A stretch of 64,000 nucleotides of DNA from Solanum dulcamara (GCF_947179165.1 NC_077242.1:47997097-48061096), one strand, 5' to 3'. Numbered from the stretch's first letter, positions 38,601 to 51,462 are shown. Numbers and translations are program-made. Notes: generated by a model from the sequence alone, not told the origin.

Positions 38601-38924
38601 CCATCACCTTATGAATTTAGATATTTCCTGTCTTTGGCTTTTTGAGACAATTCTATTTCCCTGGTCCGGTTTTGGGACTTGTACTCTCTTTATTAATAGC
38701 TCTGTACATGTGACTTTCAAGCTCTGGGAGGGATCTTTTTGATTTGTATATATTTACTTTCTTCCGCCCGTTCATGTATGCTCCTATTTTTTTTACTGTT
38801 TTAGTTTGTACTGCTAGTCTTCTACCATGAAATCACATTACTCGTAGTTCCGGGATATGGGTTAGCTTTCCTACTGGTGGGTCATAGTAGGTGCCATCAT
38901 GACCTAAGAAATTAGGTCGTGACA
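35681..38924 (+). mobile_element. Element H 3' LTR
   Basis: 3244 bases, start TGTTATAATGACC after the boundary block TTTTAGTAGTGGA, end AGGTCGTGACA. It is uninterrupted and serves as the reference for the LINE-split 5' LTR: the LINE target corresponds to GGGATATGGG near 38854. It contains the same GC-richer block (36380-36510) and runs of CCTTAGCTATAGTTACC-like phrases between 37800 and 38060. No gene is seen in it. Confidence 0.87.
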
Positions 38925-40767
38925 AGATCTCAAGCCCAATTTCCTTAGTGAGATTCTATGAGATACCTTTCACAATCATTCATCAGATCTACAACCCGTA
39001 TAAAGGGTCTATAGACTCAATGTGTCAAGATACAGTACGTCTAATTTTTTGACCCCAGTTCCTACGAGAGGACTCCTAGGACCCGTAGAAATTCCTATGC
39101 ACTGTAGGAAGGTATCATAGACGGCCACTGACACTTTTAATGAGGAGGCAAATCATCTTTTCCCACCTTTCAAAAAAAATCCTTGACATTTTTGGACTAA
39201 AATAAGCCCCTAAGGAGTACGTCACAATTCTTTTTTTCTCCATTAACACTTAGAATATTTTGAGAGCAAGGATTGGAGAGGAGAAAAGTTAGGGTTTGAG
39301 TGTTTCAACCTAGTTCTTCTATTTTCATGGAGAACAATGATCTTCCAGATAAGTAGGGCTAATGACAGCGTTGGACCAAGTTTGTCTTCACACCCTACAT
39401 CTCAAATTCGTTAGTAAGGAGCCCAGGCTTGAGTTTTCAATTCTATTCTATTGAGCTTTCGAATGTGTTACAATTCTTTTATTGAGTTGTTTTGTACATT
39501 TATTGATATTAATATTATTTGTATGAATTTGAATTCTTGAATCTGTTGTTTATGCTTATATTCACATAAACCTTAGTTGAGTATCTACATTGCTTATTCC
39601 TATGCATTTGATTTGAGTTAAAAAATAATATATTTAATGTCGTAATTGAGAAAGGAGTTTTAGCATATACTTGAGTTTGAGAACTCTTTCATTCACTAAT
39701 TTTGAGGATGATCATTATAAAGTATGAATGAGTTTGAGTAATTATGCATTTCATTATTTATGTTGAGATTGAGTTGAAAAACCGAAGCTATATTTTAAAT
39801 GCATTTATTGAGTATCAGAAGTATAATTATTTTGAAGAGAATGTAGTAATTTTAAGAAGAGTTGACTTAAATTGAGTGAACTCCAGTAAGACTAAATAAG
39901 TTATATTTCGAGTACTTTCACTCATATGAGTATATAAGCATAAAATATGATTTTTGGGAGTAGTATTGAGCATTATTTGGGTAAGAGTTTAGATAACTCA
40001 AACCCCATAACCTAGTAGCCAACATAGGATAGGGTCATACCATTGCTTTGGGAGACACCTCACTTCAGTCTCTAATATAGACTTTTATTGGATCCATGAG
40101 ATGAGTTTGCATCCCTTACCTTGACAAGGTATTGGGCCGTGGTGGCAATGACATCAGTTCATTGTATCAACACAAGACTCATAGTGATGGTTTTTGGTTA
40201 AAGAAACTCTCCAAAGAGTAATTATTATTTTCATCATAAGTTGCATTAACTTATTTAATACTTGCATGCTTTATTTTGAGTTGAGATATTTCAGTATGTA
40301 TTCCTTTGAGTATTTCATGAGTATGTTTCCTTTCAGCCATTTTACATACCTAAATTCCATATACTTTGAGTATGTCATGAGTATGTTTCCTTTCAGCCAT
40401 TTTACATACCATAAATTCCATTTTCTAACGCCATTCAATGCTGTATTATTTTACTGTGCATATACATGTGATAGAGATCTTCAACAGGTGCATTATTTAA
40501 AATGAGTTTCCTTCCAGTTTTTTGGTGAGAGCTCCTTGCATTAGGAGGAACTATTTAGTTTATTCAATATTTACTTATTAGTCCTTGAGATAGACATGGG
40601 CTTGTCCTGCTATCTATCTAGAGTCATTTGAGGATTCATAGATATAGACAGAGTATGGAGATTATTTCAGTTTTTAGATTATATGTTTTAAACAACTTTT
40701 ATCTATTCAGAGTATTTGAGACTTATTTTGAGAAGTGTTTATTGTATTCCTTTGCATGCCCATCTTA
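38925..40767 (+). mobile_element. LTR N, right part (family 3)
   Basis: Resumes N after element H with more CGTAG-type motifs, then a leader-like stretch (39240-39420), AT-rich sequence and a CTTAGTTAGCTTCTATAG stretch near 40765. The terminal ~100 bases with TCGTGACA are missing: at 40768 the sequence switches to a reverse-strand gag. It shares architecture and short blocks (GACATTTTTGGAC) with LTR Q but is clearly diverged from it. Confidence 0.6.
40301..40420. repeat. 60-bp direct tandem duplication
   Basis: Units 40301-40360 and 40361-40420 are nearly identical, sharing GAGTATGTTTCCTTTCAGCC. The only larger open frame here (40194-40505) is created by this repeat and is not considered a gene. 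Confidence 0.9.
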
Positions 40768-41446
40768 GTTAGCTTCTATAGTGAGTTAAATCTTCTACTG
40801 AGTAGTTAGCCAAGCCAAGGGTTCTCTTACGAACCAGCAATGGTTCTTGAGTGCCAGCCATACCTAGGATGTAAACTTGTGACATTACATTAGGTCTCAC
40901 AGATTTCATATTTTCAGAAAGAACTAGTGATGTACAAATATAGAAATAAGTAGAACCAGGATCAAATAGTATAAACACATATAAGAAAAATAAGTGAAAT
41001 TTACCGACAAACACGTCTTGTCCATCTTGGTTATCCCTCCTCATAGTATAAACTTGTTTAGTAGTCCCTGGTTTACTAGCTTGATTTGCTCCACTTGCAC
41101 CGGCTACTTGGGTGTTTTTATATCTCTTACCTCTAATGGTTTGAGAAGAAATAGTAGAAGGCTTCTCAACTAAGCCTTTAGTACACAAGGAAGGAACATA
41201 TTTGGGATTAGGATAGTCCTTCACTTTATGATCAAAGCTCCCACTATTGAAACATGCACAAAAAGCTCCTACAAGTACAATACTGATTCTTTTTACATTG
41301 TGTACAAGTTGGAACACGAGTCTTTCTTGGCCATAATACATAGTGCTAGCTATAGAAAAATCTGATCTGTTTTGCTTATGTTGAGCTGAATTTTTAACAC
41401 TACCAGCCTTAGAATTATAAAACCTTCCCCTTTTGGATGGACCTCC
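40768..41446 (-). pseudogene. gag C-terminus and protease fragment (element G)
   Basis: The minus strand is open over most of this stretch. It carries a decayed zinc knuckle at about 41213-41254 (CFNSGSFDHKVKDY, with the second and last cysteines replaced), a basic/Ser-rich linker, and a retroviral-type protease start at about 40963 (FDPGSTYFYICTSLV, where the usual motif is DSG or DPGST). The protease part ends near 40770 at the junction with LTR N. The first ~10 residues of the open frame, upstream of 41446, come from solo LTR F. No reverse transcriptase or integrase of this element follows. Confidence 0.8.
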
Positions 41447-43628
41447 TGTTATACCCCGTACTTTTGTACATTGGAGCATGTTTTGTTTCTAAAAGATTTC
41501 CATGGGATCCATGTTGGTTATGAAGTTCTACCCAAGTAGTAACAGTTGGAAATACGGTTATAAGGATTTGGAAGGAATTGGAGGCCGAATAATGAGTCAT
41601 GGTACTCAACTTACTTGGGTAAGCCACCAACTTGGATGTCTTACGTACTTAAGCTACTTGAGTGCATGTTGAGCTTACATAGCAAAGATTACATAGTTTC
41701 TTAAAGTGAGATGAGGTTACGAACCCATGGAAGAGGAGAAAGGAACAATAACACCTGCTTGGACCAAGTAGGTGACATACCTACTTGAGGTGTGGCCCAC
41801 GCTGCCACATGGCAGTTTTGGATTGGGTGCATGATTGGGTTAGCATCCTAGGGGGGCTTCCACATGTAAACCTTTGGGGTTGCCACGTGGAACCTTCTAA
41901 GGAGGGGTATATAAGTATGTATTGATGACTAATTTCTCATTTTCAGCATCTATACTTAGCCAAAAAACTAGAAAAACTTAGAGAAAGAGAGAGGAAAGCT
42001 ATGGGTTGAGGAGAAAGAAAAGGTAAGGCCCAATTTTGTTCTATGATTTAATTATTTAAGGTATTATACGGTGATATGACGGTGTTTAATAATGGAAAAT
42101 TTTGATTTGGGGCAGCAGAGAAGTGATACAAACACTCCACTACTTTTCAGCACGCTAAGGAACTTGCGAGGCTAGGTTTTGGCTACGTTTGGCCAATTTC
42201 GGGTAAGGTAAGGTCCTTCCTTTCAATTTGAAGTTTATGGTGTTGTTATAGGGTGTATTACGCATATTTTATGCTTCTGGAAGCGTAAGAACTTTGTAGA
42301 AATGCTTGACATTAGAAACAAACTAAATTGGAGTCGCTATGGTTGAATTGTCGTCGAAATGAGGTGTTGTGCGTGTGGAGTGATTCTGCATGTGTGTGGT
42401 GGAGTGTTGAAGGGATGGAGCATGGTTTAAATGGGTCTTGGGTGCTTCTGGTTGCAGCCACATGACCCCCCACTTCGTACAGTTAAAGGTTTTACGAAAT
42501 AAAAATTAAAAACCCTCTTTTGGTGTCGTAGTTTGGGGCGAGTTGTTTGGAACTTATATTTTGTCGTATTGTGAAATTTACATGTTTTATAGCTGCAGGT
42601 TATTGTTGTTGGTTGGATGTAGGGGTTATGGACATAATTGGAAATTCGTATAGGGCACGTTATATGGGAGGTGCTGCCCGATTTCCGTTAACTCCCTAAT
42701 TATTTAAGGAACTAGTCAAGAAGGCAAGCGAGGAAATGAGTTCTATGAATACTCGTAGGTAATGTAATATGCTGAAAAGTCTAAGGATGTTGATACTCGT
42801 ATTACTTTCATGTTACCTAGGTTCACAGGACAATGAGGCAAACGGGATAAAGAGTAACCGTAAGAGGTATGTAAAGCCTATTCTTTCTCTTCTTTTGGCA
42901 TGTCTTCAAGTGAAGTAATGAATAATGTGAGCTTGAGGGTAAATCTACTCATAAATTCCAAGCGTAATTCACGGTCCTTATTTACTTCTTGATGAAATCA
43001 CTCTTACAGTAATTGAACAAGGGTTTCTCAAGCCTTCCATACGTTAGGAAGTGATGGGTATGTAAAGCTTTCTTCTTTCCTATTGTCATATCTTAGCCGT
43101 AAGTGTTTGGTATATGTAATGTGGGGATAATTCCATTCTTAGAACCCCAAATATGATTCGTAAATCTTATTCACTTCTTGATGTTAGGACTCTTGTGATA
43201 GTTGAGTCATTGTCTTACAAGCTCTCTATGTAATGAAAAGTAGTACATGTAAAACCTGTCTCTCTTTTCCTCTGGATGACTTGACTGTAAGTAGTGTATG
43301 ATATGAGTTTGGGGGTTATTCCATATTTAAGTCCTATATGACTCATGACTTGTAGTTACTCAGGAATTTTAAAGTCTTTATAAGAGTAAAAGTCTCTAAT
43401 CGCATAAACTATATGGCATCGCCTTGACACAAGCCTCTAATGCCCGAGACTTTACTCGATATGAGTCCTACTAACCGTTAGAGGGTTCATAAGATGACTA
43501 TTACCCTGATCATCAAGTGGTGGTTCACTTGATCACACGGTTGAGCCTTGGATGATAATGTAGTCAAATTGGGTCATATGCTGTTTTGCTTACGCATACC
43601 ATAATACATGCAAATGATTATGTAATTT

Positions 43629-43868
43629 ACGGATCGGGCCATTGTACCTTGGCATTGTTATATGATATACGGATCGGGCCATTATACCTCGGCATTGTTA
43701 TATGATATACGGATCAGGCCATCATACCTCGGCATTATTATATGATATACGGATTGAGTCATCGTACCTCGACATTATTATATGAGATACGGATTGGGCT
43801 GTCATTCCTCGATATTATTATATGATATGTGGATTGGGCCATCATTCCTCAACAAATACTTGCTATAT
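43629..43868. repeat. 40-bp minisatellite in LTR F
   Basis: Six units with an exact 40-base period (ACGGATCGGGCC-type cores at 43631, 43671, 43711, 43751, 43791 and 43831). The core GGATCGGGCC...CCTCGGCAT is the reverse complement of the core of the 45-bp repeat at 652-966, so both arose from the same LTR segment. Confidence 0.9.
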
Positions 43869-44119
43869 ACATGGATCGGGCTGTATGTTCCACAGAACTA
43901 ATAATACACATATGCTCATGATAGCAGTATGAAATAATTGTTACACAAAGTCCCTGAATGGGCCAAGTACGGTACGTGATAATAGTATGTATGACTTTGT
44001 TTCTTAAGATATAGGTACGGTGAATGGCTAAACATTATAATGCCCCTGCATCCCTGTTTTAACTATAATTCTTCATATACTATCACATGCTTACATACTT
44101 AATACATATGTCATACTGA

Positions 44120-44138
44120 CCCCCTCTTCTCGAGGGGG
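44120..44138 (+). promoter_or_regulatory. Conserved LTR hairpin (F copy)
   Basis: CCCCCTC pairs with GAGGGGG around the loop TTCTC. The loop is identical to that of element A, while the two inner base pairs differ in both strands in a complementary way. Confidence 0.65.
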
Positions 44139-44616
44139 ATGCATTTAATGCCCGCAGGTACAGATGCACTCTTTGGGGATCTACCAACCTAGGGTTCCAC
44201 CCAGCAAGTTTGGGAAAAGCTCCACTGTATCGGAGCCTAGCTTTTGGTACAAAACCTCTGATGTATATATTTGTTTATTCAGGGGTACAGCAGGGGCCCT
44301 ATCCCACCATATGTTATAACTAATACCCTTAGAGGTTTGTAGATACGTGTGTGAGTTATGTATATATGCGTGTTCAATTGTGCCTATATGACCTATATTT
44401 TGGGACATTCCCTTTGTCAAGGTAGCCTTGTCGGCTCGCGTATGTGTTTAGTAGGACGACCCCATAAGCTATGATAGCCTCGCCGGCTTATAAGTTGTGT
44501 TGCCTATTGAGACGCTATGACCCAAATAGGCAACAGGTTTACTCACGGTTACCAGGGGTATATGCAAGTGTCCAGCTCGATTACCTAGTCGCGGCCCACG
44601 GGGTTGGGTCGTGACA

Positions 44617-45641
44617 CTTCCAAAATTTTATCTAGGCTTTCACAATTTGTTTCATTTATACTAGGTTTTTCCTTATCAAGTCTTTCCCAAGTGTAACCAG
44701 CAGAAACTAAATTATAAAGATTCTCACGTAGTAGAATTGCCATATTCTTGTTAATGGAATCATTCAAACCATTTTCAAATAGCCTGCACTTATGTTTTCC
44801 TTATTAATGATACCTCCAATATAACGAGAAAGTCTAAAAAACTTTTGTACTCAGCAATAGACATGCCCTGTTGCCTTAGATTCAATTTTTTTTTATTCTT
44901 GCATCACAATAAGCAAGCGAGATATACTTCATTCAAAATTCCTTAAGATAAGTAAGAACTGGATGCTTTACCTTGGAATTTGGAATACTTACCCACCACT
45001 CATAAGCATTCTTTTGTAATAGTGAGATAGCATGCTTAAATTTGACAACATATGAACACTTCAACTTCTTAAAAACATTTTTCATATGCTCCAGACATTA
45101 TTAGGCATAAGTGGAATCTGCAGTGCCTTCAAAGTCAACTCCATCCATTTTCCTCATTTTCTCAAAGTTTATCCCATTGGGATTGTGTATCATTTCTGCC
45201 ATGTGGTGGAAGAATTCAACATCTATTGGAAAGGAAGATTTATAACCTGAGTACTATGACTCATGTGAGGATGTGGCCAAGCTCTTACACCTTGATGGTT
45301 TCCCACTTCAGACCAACTAGTATGGAAGACATATTGTTCTATGAAATATTCTCCAACCTCTTCGAGTGTATGAGATTGGGAATTAGAGTTACTCGAACCT
45401 TCATGAGCATCTTCCATAGGTCTATTAGAAGAAGAGTCCATACCCTAATTCCTTCAAATGGAAAGATCACATCGCATTAAGGACATGTACATGATGCATA
45501 TGCACTCTTTATGCAATAAAGATAATATTAACCATGTAAATGAAAAATAATATAATCCAAAACCTTCTCAAAAAAATAAGTATAAAAGAAATTCACAACA
45601 AAAGTCGTAGAAATCTAAACCTAGGCTCTGATATCAATATT
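44617..45641 (-). pseudogene. gag N-terminus and leader of element G
   Basis: On the minus strand, about 195 bases after a primer-binding site, an ATG at 45441 opens gag (MDSSSNRPMEDAHEGSSNSN, to 45223). Decayed coding sequence follows to 44768, with an open piece at 44622-44767 (MNDSINKNMAILLRENLYNL, SAGYTWERLDKEKPSINET). It continues after solo LTR F at 41446. The spacing from primer site to ATG and the Ser/Asn-rich start fit a Ty3/gypsy gag. It is non-functional because of stops and the LTR insertion. Confidence 0.72.
45625..45636 (-). other. Primer-binding site of element G (reverse strand)
   Basis: The minus strand reads TGATATCAGAGC, one base from TGGTATCAGAGC, followed by CTAGG as in related elements. 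It is separated by only a few bases from the TGTAATGAC terminus at 45642, so an LTR end is expected there. The LTR that is present appears to face the other way (see findings). Confidence 0.7.
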
Positions 45642-47257
45642 TGTAATGACTCTCTCGAAACGATGCTACTTCTTAAAAAGAAATCTCATATAATAATTGT
45701 GACATTTAAAAGAGATTGACGTAAGACATATTGATTACAATCTAATAGAGGAATTACGCCTATTAAAAAAAAGTTAGAGGTATGAAGGTTTACCATTTAG
45801 AAATTTATTTGATCTCAGATTCAAGCAAAGTAAGTGTAAGAGCACAGAATTTGGAAAGTCCAAAACTAGGGATCAAAAGATGAAATTACTGAAACATACA
45901 GTTTTTGGAACCAGGTGATGACCACGGAAGGCCATCACGGGCCATGGACCCCATCATGGTTCATGGTATGGCACTGTGGTAGTGATTTAGGAACTTAGTC
46001 CTATAGGTTGAGGTTCATGAAATATCACCATAGATCGTGGTGAGCATTACATGCCGAGAAGTCCTCCGTGGTGACTCCTCCCCTGATACCTCAGAACAAG
46101 ATCCCAAGGAAAGGACCATACCTCACCACCACGGGCCGTGCAGTGCTTCATGGACAGTGGTGGGTTCCGTGGTAGTCATTACTGTAGACCACCCTGTAGG
46201 GCCTACACTAAGATCATGGTTCACAGACTATGATGCACTCTACGAACAGTGAAGGGTTCCATAGAGAAAGTTCTGAAACCCTTCCCATGCAACTTCAAAA
46301 TTCCAATTCTAAGTCAGTTATCACGGACACAACCACGGGCCGTGATAAGCATCACGAACCGTGATGGGTCCTCCATGGAGAGTCCCACTACTAGTTAAAT
46401 GAAGGGTAATCCGATCATTTCCCTATTCTTTAATTAATATATGTGGACATTTTTGGCACTAGATTCATTATAAAATTGTCCTAAATATTCCTAAATCTAT
46501 TCATTTCCCTCAGTAGTTCCGAATAAACTTTAAGACTTCTCTCTCAAGGATTTCTTCAAGAGTTCATCTTCTTTATCAAGTTTAGCGAGGGTTTCTTCAA
46601 GAACAAGTCTCCTTTTTCAATTCCAATGTCAAATTCATTCAAGGTATGTAGGGATTGATCTATGGGTTCCTTTCAACCATGGAGTCTCAAGGTTTTGATT
46701 AAAAATCTCATGAATTTCAATTGAGTTTGTAACCCTAGTTTGATCAATTGCATTGCGCTATTTAATTAGGATTTATTTTGGTATCTACAATCATTATAAG
46801 TACATTTCTATATGAATTATATGATTTTAAGTTGAATTACGAATGTCCATGGATGAAGCTATTTTCAATGATGATATTATGAAGTATGATTATGAATTTA
46901 ATAATTTCAAGGTATTATCACGATTTTCATTCAAATTGATTACGTATGAGTTTTACTCTAAATTGAAGTATGAATTAAGATCACGGATTACAACTCTGTT
47001 CGAAGCTATGAATTACATGCAAGTATGAAGAAAGGTGAAGGGCCCTATGTTGTGACCTAGGAACCTAATGATATGAATTATGCAAGTATGATTAGTAATG
47101 ATGAAAGGCCAATAATTACATTGCAATTATATTATGAAATGAGCTATTCTATGAATGATGAAGTTTATGAACAAGTTTATAATAGATGTTAAGTATGACT
47201 ACTATGTTATGTATTCCGTGGGATTTGACTTTGTACCGAGTGGAGTTTAGGGTAAGT
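45642..47257 (+). mobile_element. LTR Q, truncated (family 3)
   Basis: Starts TGTAATGACTC. An array of CACGG/CCGTG inverted repeats (45900-46400) precedes a TATA-like stretch (TTAATTAATATATG, about 46431) and a leader of repeated TTTCTTCAAGA phrases. A CAAG-GTATGT candidate splice donor follows near 46645, with AT-rich sequence to about 47230. The order and several phrases match the reverse complement of L, which fixes the orientation as plus. The right end is lost where family-1 LTR sequence begins. Confidence 0.62.
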
Positions 47258-48257
47258 CCATTATTATTCCCCATACTTTTGTACTTTAGAACGCTTTCTT
47301 AAACTTCTTAAAAGTTGCCACATGACCCAAAGTATCTATAATATTATCAAATAACTCTTAGGAAGGGAGGGTGTGATGCCTCATAAGAGTGAATATTGAA
47401 AATAGAGTTATAAGGATTTGACAGGAGTTGGAGGTCAAATAATGAGTCATGGGACTCGACTTACTTGCGTAAACTACCAACTTGGATGTCTTACATACCT
47501 AATCTATTTGAGTACACATCGAACTTATGTAGCAAGGATTACATAGGCTCTTAAAGTAAGATGAGATTACGAACCCACGAGGAGGAGAACAGAGTGACAC
47601 ATGGAAGAAAGAGGAGCTTCCACATGGAAGAAAGGGAAGATGACATATGGCAAAAGGTGATGCACCTTATTGGGGTCAAGTAGGTGACCCACCTGCCACA
47701 TAGTAGCCCTAGATTGGCTGTATAGATGTGTTGGCCTAATAAGGGCTGGACACATGTCACCCTAAGAGGATGACACATGTCACCTCCTAAGGAAGCCTAT
47801 ATATGTATGTTTTATGACTCTTAAGTTCATTTTCCAGCCAAAAATCCAAGAGAAAAAAAAAGAAAAGAAACCCTAAGCTAGAGAGAGAGCGCTATGGATT
47901 TGGGGCCAAAAAGGTAAGTCCTCCAATTCCATTCCATAAATTAATTATATAGGGTATACCATAATGAAATAGAGGTTTTAGTAATGTAAATTTATGGTTT
48001 GGAGCAGCACTAAAAAGATGAAAAATAGTCACAAAGTTTCAGTCGCATTAAAAGGATTTTTGAGGCGAATTTTGGCAAGTTTTGGACAAGGTAAAGGTCT
48101 TCCCTTTCAAAGTGTAGTTAATAACCCAATTTTGGTATCGTAGTTTTAAGCGAGTTGTTTAAAGTTTGTATTGTGTAATGTTGAAGTGTTTTACTTTTAT
48201 ATAAGCTGCTTATTATTGTTGTTGGTTGGCTGTAGGAATTGAGGATGTAATTGAGGC
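47258..48257 (+). mobile_element. Partial family-1 LTR (first ~1 kb)
   Basis: Begins CCCCATACTTTTGTAC without a clean TG terminus and runs through the promoter (TATATATG near 47800), the leader and the GGTAAAGG region to GATGTAATTGAGG. It then joins directly to the start of another family-1 LTR. Related to F and A by the same block order. Confidence 0.78.
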
Positions 48258-51200
48258 TTCCTAAAGTTTCTTAAAGCTTCTTAAAGCTTATTAAGACTCC
48301 TTAAGAACTCTTAATCTCTTAAGAGTTACCATGTGAGATGGATAATTTATAATTCTACGAAACAACTCTAAGGAAGGGGGAATGAGATACCCCATAATAG
48401 AGATGATGGGGAATAGAGTTGTAACAATCCGAAAGATGTTGAAGACTAAATAATGAGTCATAATACTCGGATTACTTACATAAGCTACCAACTTGGAAAG
48501 CTTACATGCTTAAGTTACTCAAGTACATACTAAGATTACGTAGCTTGGATTACATAGGTTCGTAGAGTAAGATGAGATTACGAACCCATAAGGGAGAAAA
48601 GAATGTGCCATGTGGCAGCATGAGGGAGTGCCACATGGCAGCAGCTGGGAGTGCCACATGGAAGAAGCTGGAGTAAGGGAGTGGGCCCCCACATTCCATG
48701 TGGTAGCCCATAGATGGAGGTGTGGTACTCTTGCCCTATAAGGGTTTGACATGTGCACCACTTAGGGGATGACAAATGTCACCCCTAAAGGTGGCCTATA
48801 TATATATATATATGTTTTATGACTTTAGTTCATACTTATGCTTTAGTCATTCTTATCAAGAGACTTCTAGAGACAAAAAAGAAGAGAAGAGAAATCTAGA
48901 ACAAGAGAGAGGAGAAACCTTAAACTTGAGAAAGAGAGCCATGGATTTAGAGCCAAAAAAAGGGTTAGTTCTCCGATTTTATTTTGTGAATTAATTATCT
49001 AGGGTATACCATGGTGGTATGAAGGTGTTATTAATATAAAGTTATTGTTTGGAGCAGCACCAAAACGTTAGCAAGCAGCCAGAAGGTTTTGGGCGCGCTA
49101 AGAAAACTTCCAACGCAAGTTTCGGCAAGTTTGATGCGTTTCGGGCAAGGTAAGGGTTTCTCTTTCAAATTAAAATTTATGATATTGTGATGTATATTAC
49201 ATATCTTAAATAAGGATTTGAAGTGTAAAAATTACATAAGGATGCTAGACGCTAGAAACAAACTAAGTTAAAGTCGTAGTAGCTAAATCGAAGTCGCATA
49301 GTGTGTTATCATTGTGGCGCTGCGGTTGCATCTGGTTGGGTTGTGTGTTATAGGGATGTAAAGTGTTTTAAAAAAGGTGTGGGTGCTTCTGGTTGCAGCC
49401 ACATGACCCACTGTTTGGTATGATTAAAATTTTTGTGAAATAAAGTTTTAAAAACTTTATTTTGGTATCATAGTTTGAAGCTTGTATTGTGTAATGTTGA
49501 AGTGATTTACTTGTAAATATGCTTCTGGTTGTTTTTGTTGGTATTTCTGTTGATTTTTTAACCGAGTTGAAATCTCGGGGATGTTGAAGTTCTAGGAGAA
49601 ATACTGCTCGATTTTCGTTAGCTTCAGAACTAGTAACAAACTAGTCGAGGGTAATGGATAGGAAATGACTCCTCTTATTACTTGGTTGTAGAGTGGGATA
49701 TTGGAAAATGAAATGCTATTAAACTTAGTATTACTTTCATGTCAAATAGGTTAAGGAGGTATCAAGACAAGACGGATTTTGATTAATCCTTGAAAAGGTA
49801 TGTGAAGCTTTCTCTTGGCATGTTTTGGCAAAAGTATGTAAAGCTACCCTTTTTCCCTCTTGATATGTATTTGACATAAGTATGATGTTATAGTTTAATG
49901 ATTACTCATCGAGTCCCATCATGGGTCGGGTACGTTAGATGATGGTATGGTAAAGAAATGAGAAAGTAGAGGGTATGTAAAGCTTATTTTCTTTCTTCTT
50001 TTGGCATGACCCATAGAAAGCCAACAGACGAAGAATGCACAAAGTCTACAAGAAGTTCTTATTCTTAAATACACTAGGATGGCTAACGTTTTTAATTTCC
50101 TAGAACTTATGTCCTTTTGCCTCGATTCAAGTGAAAGTGTACAATCATCCTAAGTTAGTATAATTTATGTTGTGGTATAAAACATGACCCTTATTCACTC
50201 CTTTAAGCTAGAACTCTTACAATAATTGAACTATGGCTTCTTAAGTTTTTCTATACCTTGGAAAGTAGTAAGTAGGTAAAGTTAATCTTCTATTTTTTTG
50301 GCTTGAACTTTATGAAACATATAGATGAATTATATGTGATCCCAAGGAAGCCCCATTCTCGAAGCCACTAAGATGGCCATTTTCGTGACTTTCAAAAGAT
50401 ATTTTATTATGCCTTGATACGAGTAGATGGTTCCAAAAGTGGTACTTTGATGCAAACCATAATGACACTCCAAAGGTACTTGTTATGGCTATTTTCTTTA
50501 TTTTTGAATGATAATTCATTTTGATTATTTCAACAAGTTTCCAATGATAGTTTAAATTTCATATGGTTACTCACTACTCTACTCGTGTATACAGTAACCC
50601 TTTTATCACCGAGTCCCAGGCTAGGTACAAAATCATGCGAAGTTCACTACATTATCTACCGAATCCCTTATTAAAGGGCCGGGTACATTAAATGAAGAAA
50701 TGGTAATGCAATGACATGATCCACTCACTGAGTCCCTCATTAGAAGTCTCGGTACATATATATATATATGTGAGAATGTGATATGATAAGGTGGAAATGG
50801 CACCAGGCCTATGATGGTCCTACAATTATGATTCATCTAGCCCTTAAAGGGCCGGCTACATTATATATGTGAGCATGCATGTTTGCTTATAATTTATAAG
50901 TGCAGGTACAGTGCCTTCTTAAGTATCACATTTATTCCCCTGACTCTCTCTATTTAAGATATATTTTCAGTTATGCTTTATATACTTAGTACATATGTCG
51001 TACTAACCCCTCTCTCTTGGGGGGGGGGCTGCATTCATGCTCATAGGTACTGACTTACACCTTGAGGATACTCCAGTATAGGTGTCCCGATCAGCAGTTC
51101 GTAAGTTCTCAATTGTGCCGGGGCCTAGTTTTGATACTAATCTTCGATAGATGTATTTATTTATTCACGGGTACGGCGGGGGCCCTGTCCCGCCTTATGT

Positions 51201-51462
51201 TATCATTATACTCTTAAAGGTCTGTAGATATGTGTGTGGGTTGTATATGGGTTATTTAGGTATGTATGTATAGTCGTACGACTATGGTTTATGTTTTAGG
51301 GGACTTTTTCTCCTGTCGTGATCATCGTGCCGGCTGATGTATTATCTAGTATATTTAGACACTGTGTCTCAAACAGGGGACAAGTTTGCTTATAGATAGC
51401 AAGGGTATGTGTGAGTTTCCAATTCAGGCACCCATCATGGCCTATGGGGTTGGGTCATAACA
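48258..51462 (+). mobile_element. Near-complete family-1 LTR
   Basis: About 3.2 kb. It lacks the first ~30 bases and instead begins with short CTTAAAGCTT repeats; it ends GGGTCATAACA at 51462. It has a TATA region near 48798, a hairpin remnant at 51007-51025 and a perfect GGCGGG/CCCGCC stem at 51175-51194. It lies between two other LTR pieces without a matching target duplication, which points to recombination between LTRs and not to a simple insertion. Confidence 0.8.

Larger units (their letters stand above)
22321..38924 (+). mobile_element. Element H: old Ty3/gypsy chromovirus (family 2)
   Basis: A full-length but decayed element: 5' LTR (with a LINE inside), primer-binding site, gag, protease, reverse transcriptase, RNase H, integrase, chromodomain-like C-terminus and 3' LTR. 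Without the LINE it is about 11.1 kb. The 5-bp flanks AGACC and AGATC support a single insertion event. The two LTRs differ heavily by eye and all reading frames are broken, so it is considerably older than element C. Confidence 0.88.
41447..44616 (+). mobile_element. Solo LTR F (family 1)
   Basis: 3170 bases, start TGTTATACCCCG, end GTCGTGACA, with no internal region. The flanks CCTCC (41442-41446) and CTTCC (44617-44621) fit a 5-bp target duplication with one change. It is inserted into the gag of element G. It has an AAGTAGGT/ACCTACTT inverted repeat at 41766-41786, a TATATAAG box near 41909, GGTAAGG candidate splice donors near 42021 and 42206, a 40-bp minisatellite and the hairpin CCCCCTC-TTCTC-GAGGGGG at 44120-44138. 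Confidence 0.88.

Noticed and set aside
43629..43868. Regular 40-bp repeats resembling a CRISPR array
   Set aside because: Repeats are contiguous tandem copies without unique spacers, inside a plant LTR; no cas-like genes.
46037..46252. 71-residue plus-strand frame in LTR Q
   Set aside because: Falls in the array of CACGG/CCGTG inverted repeats; no homologous frame in L or N.
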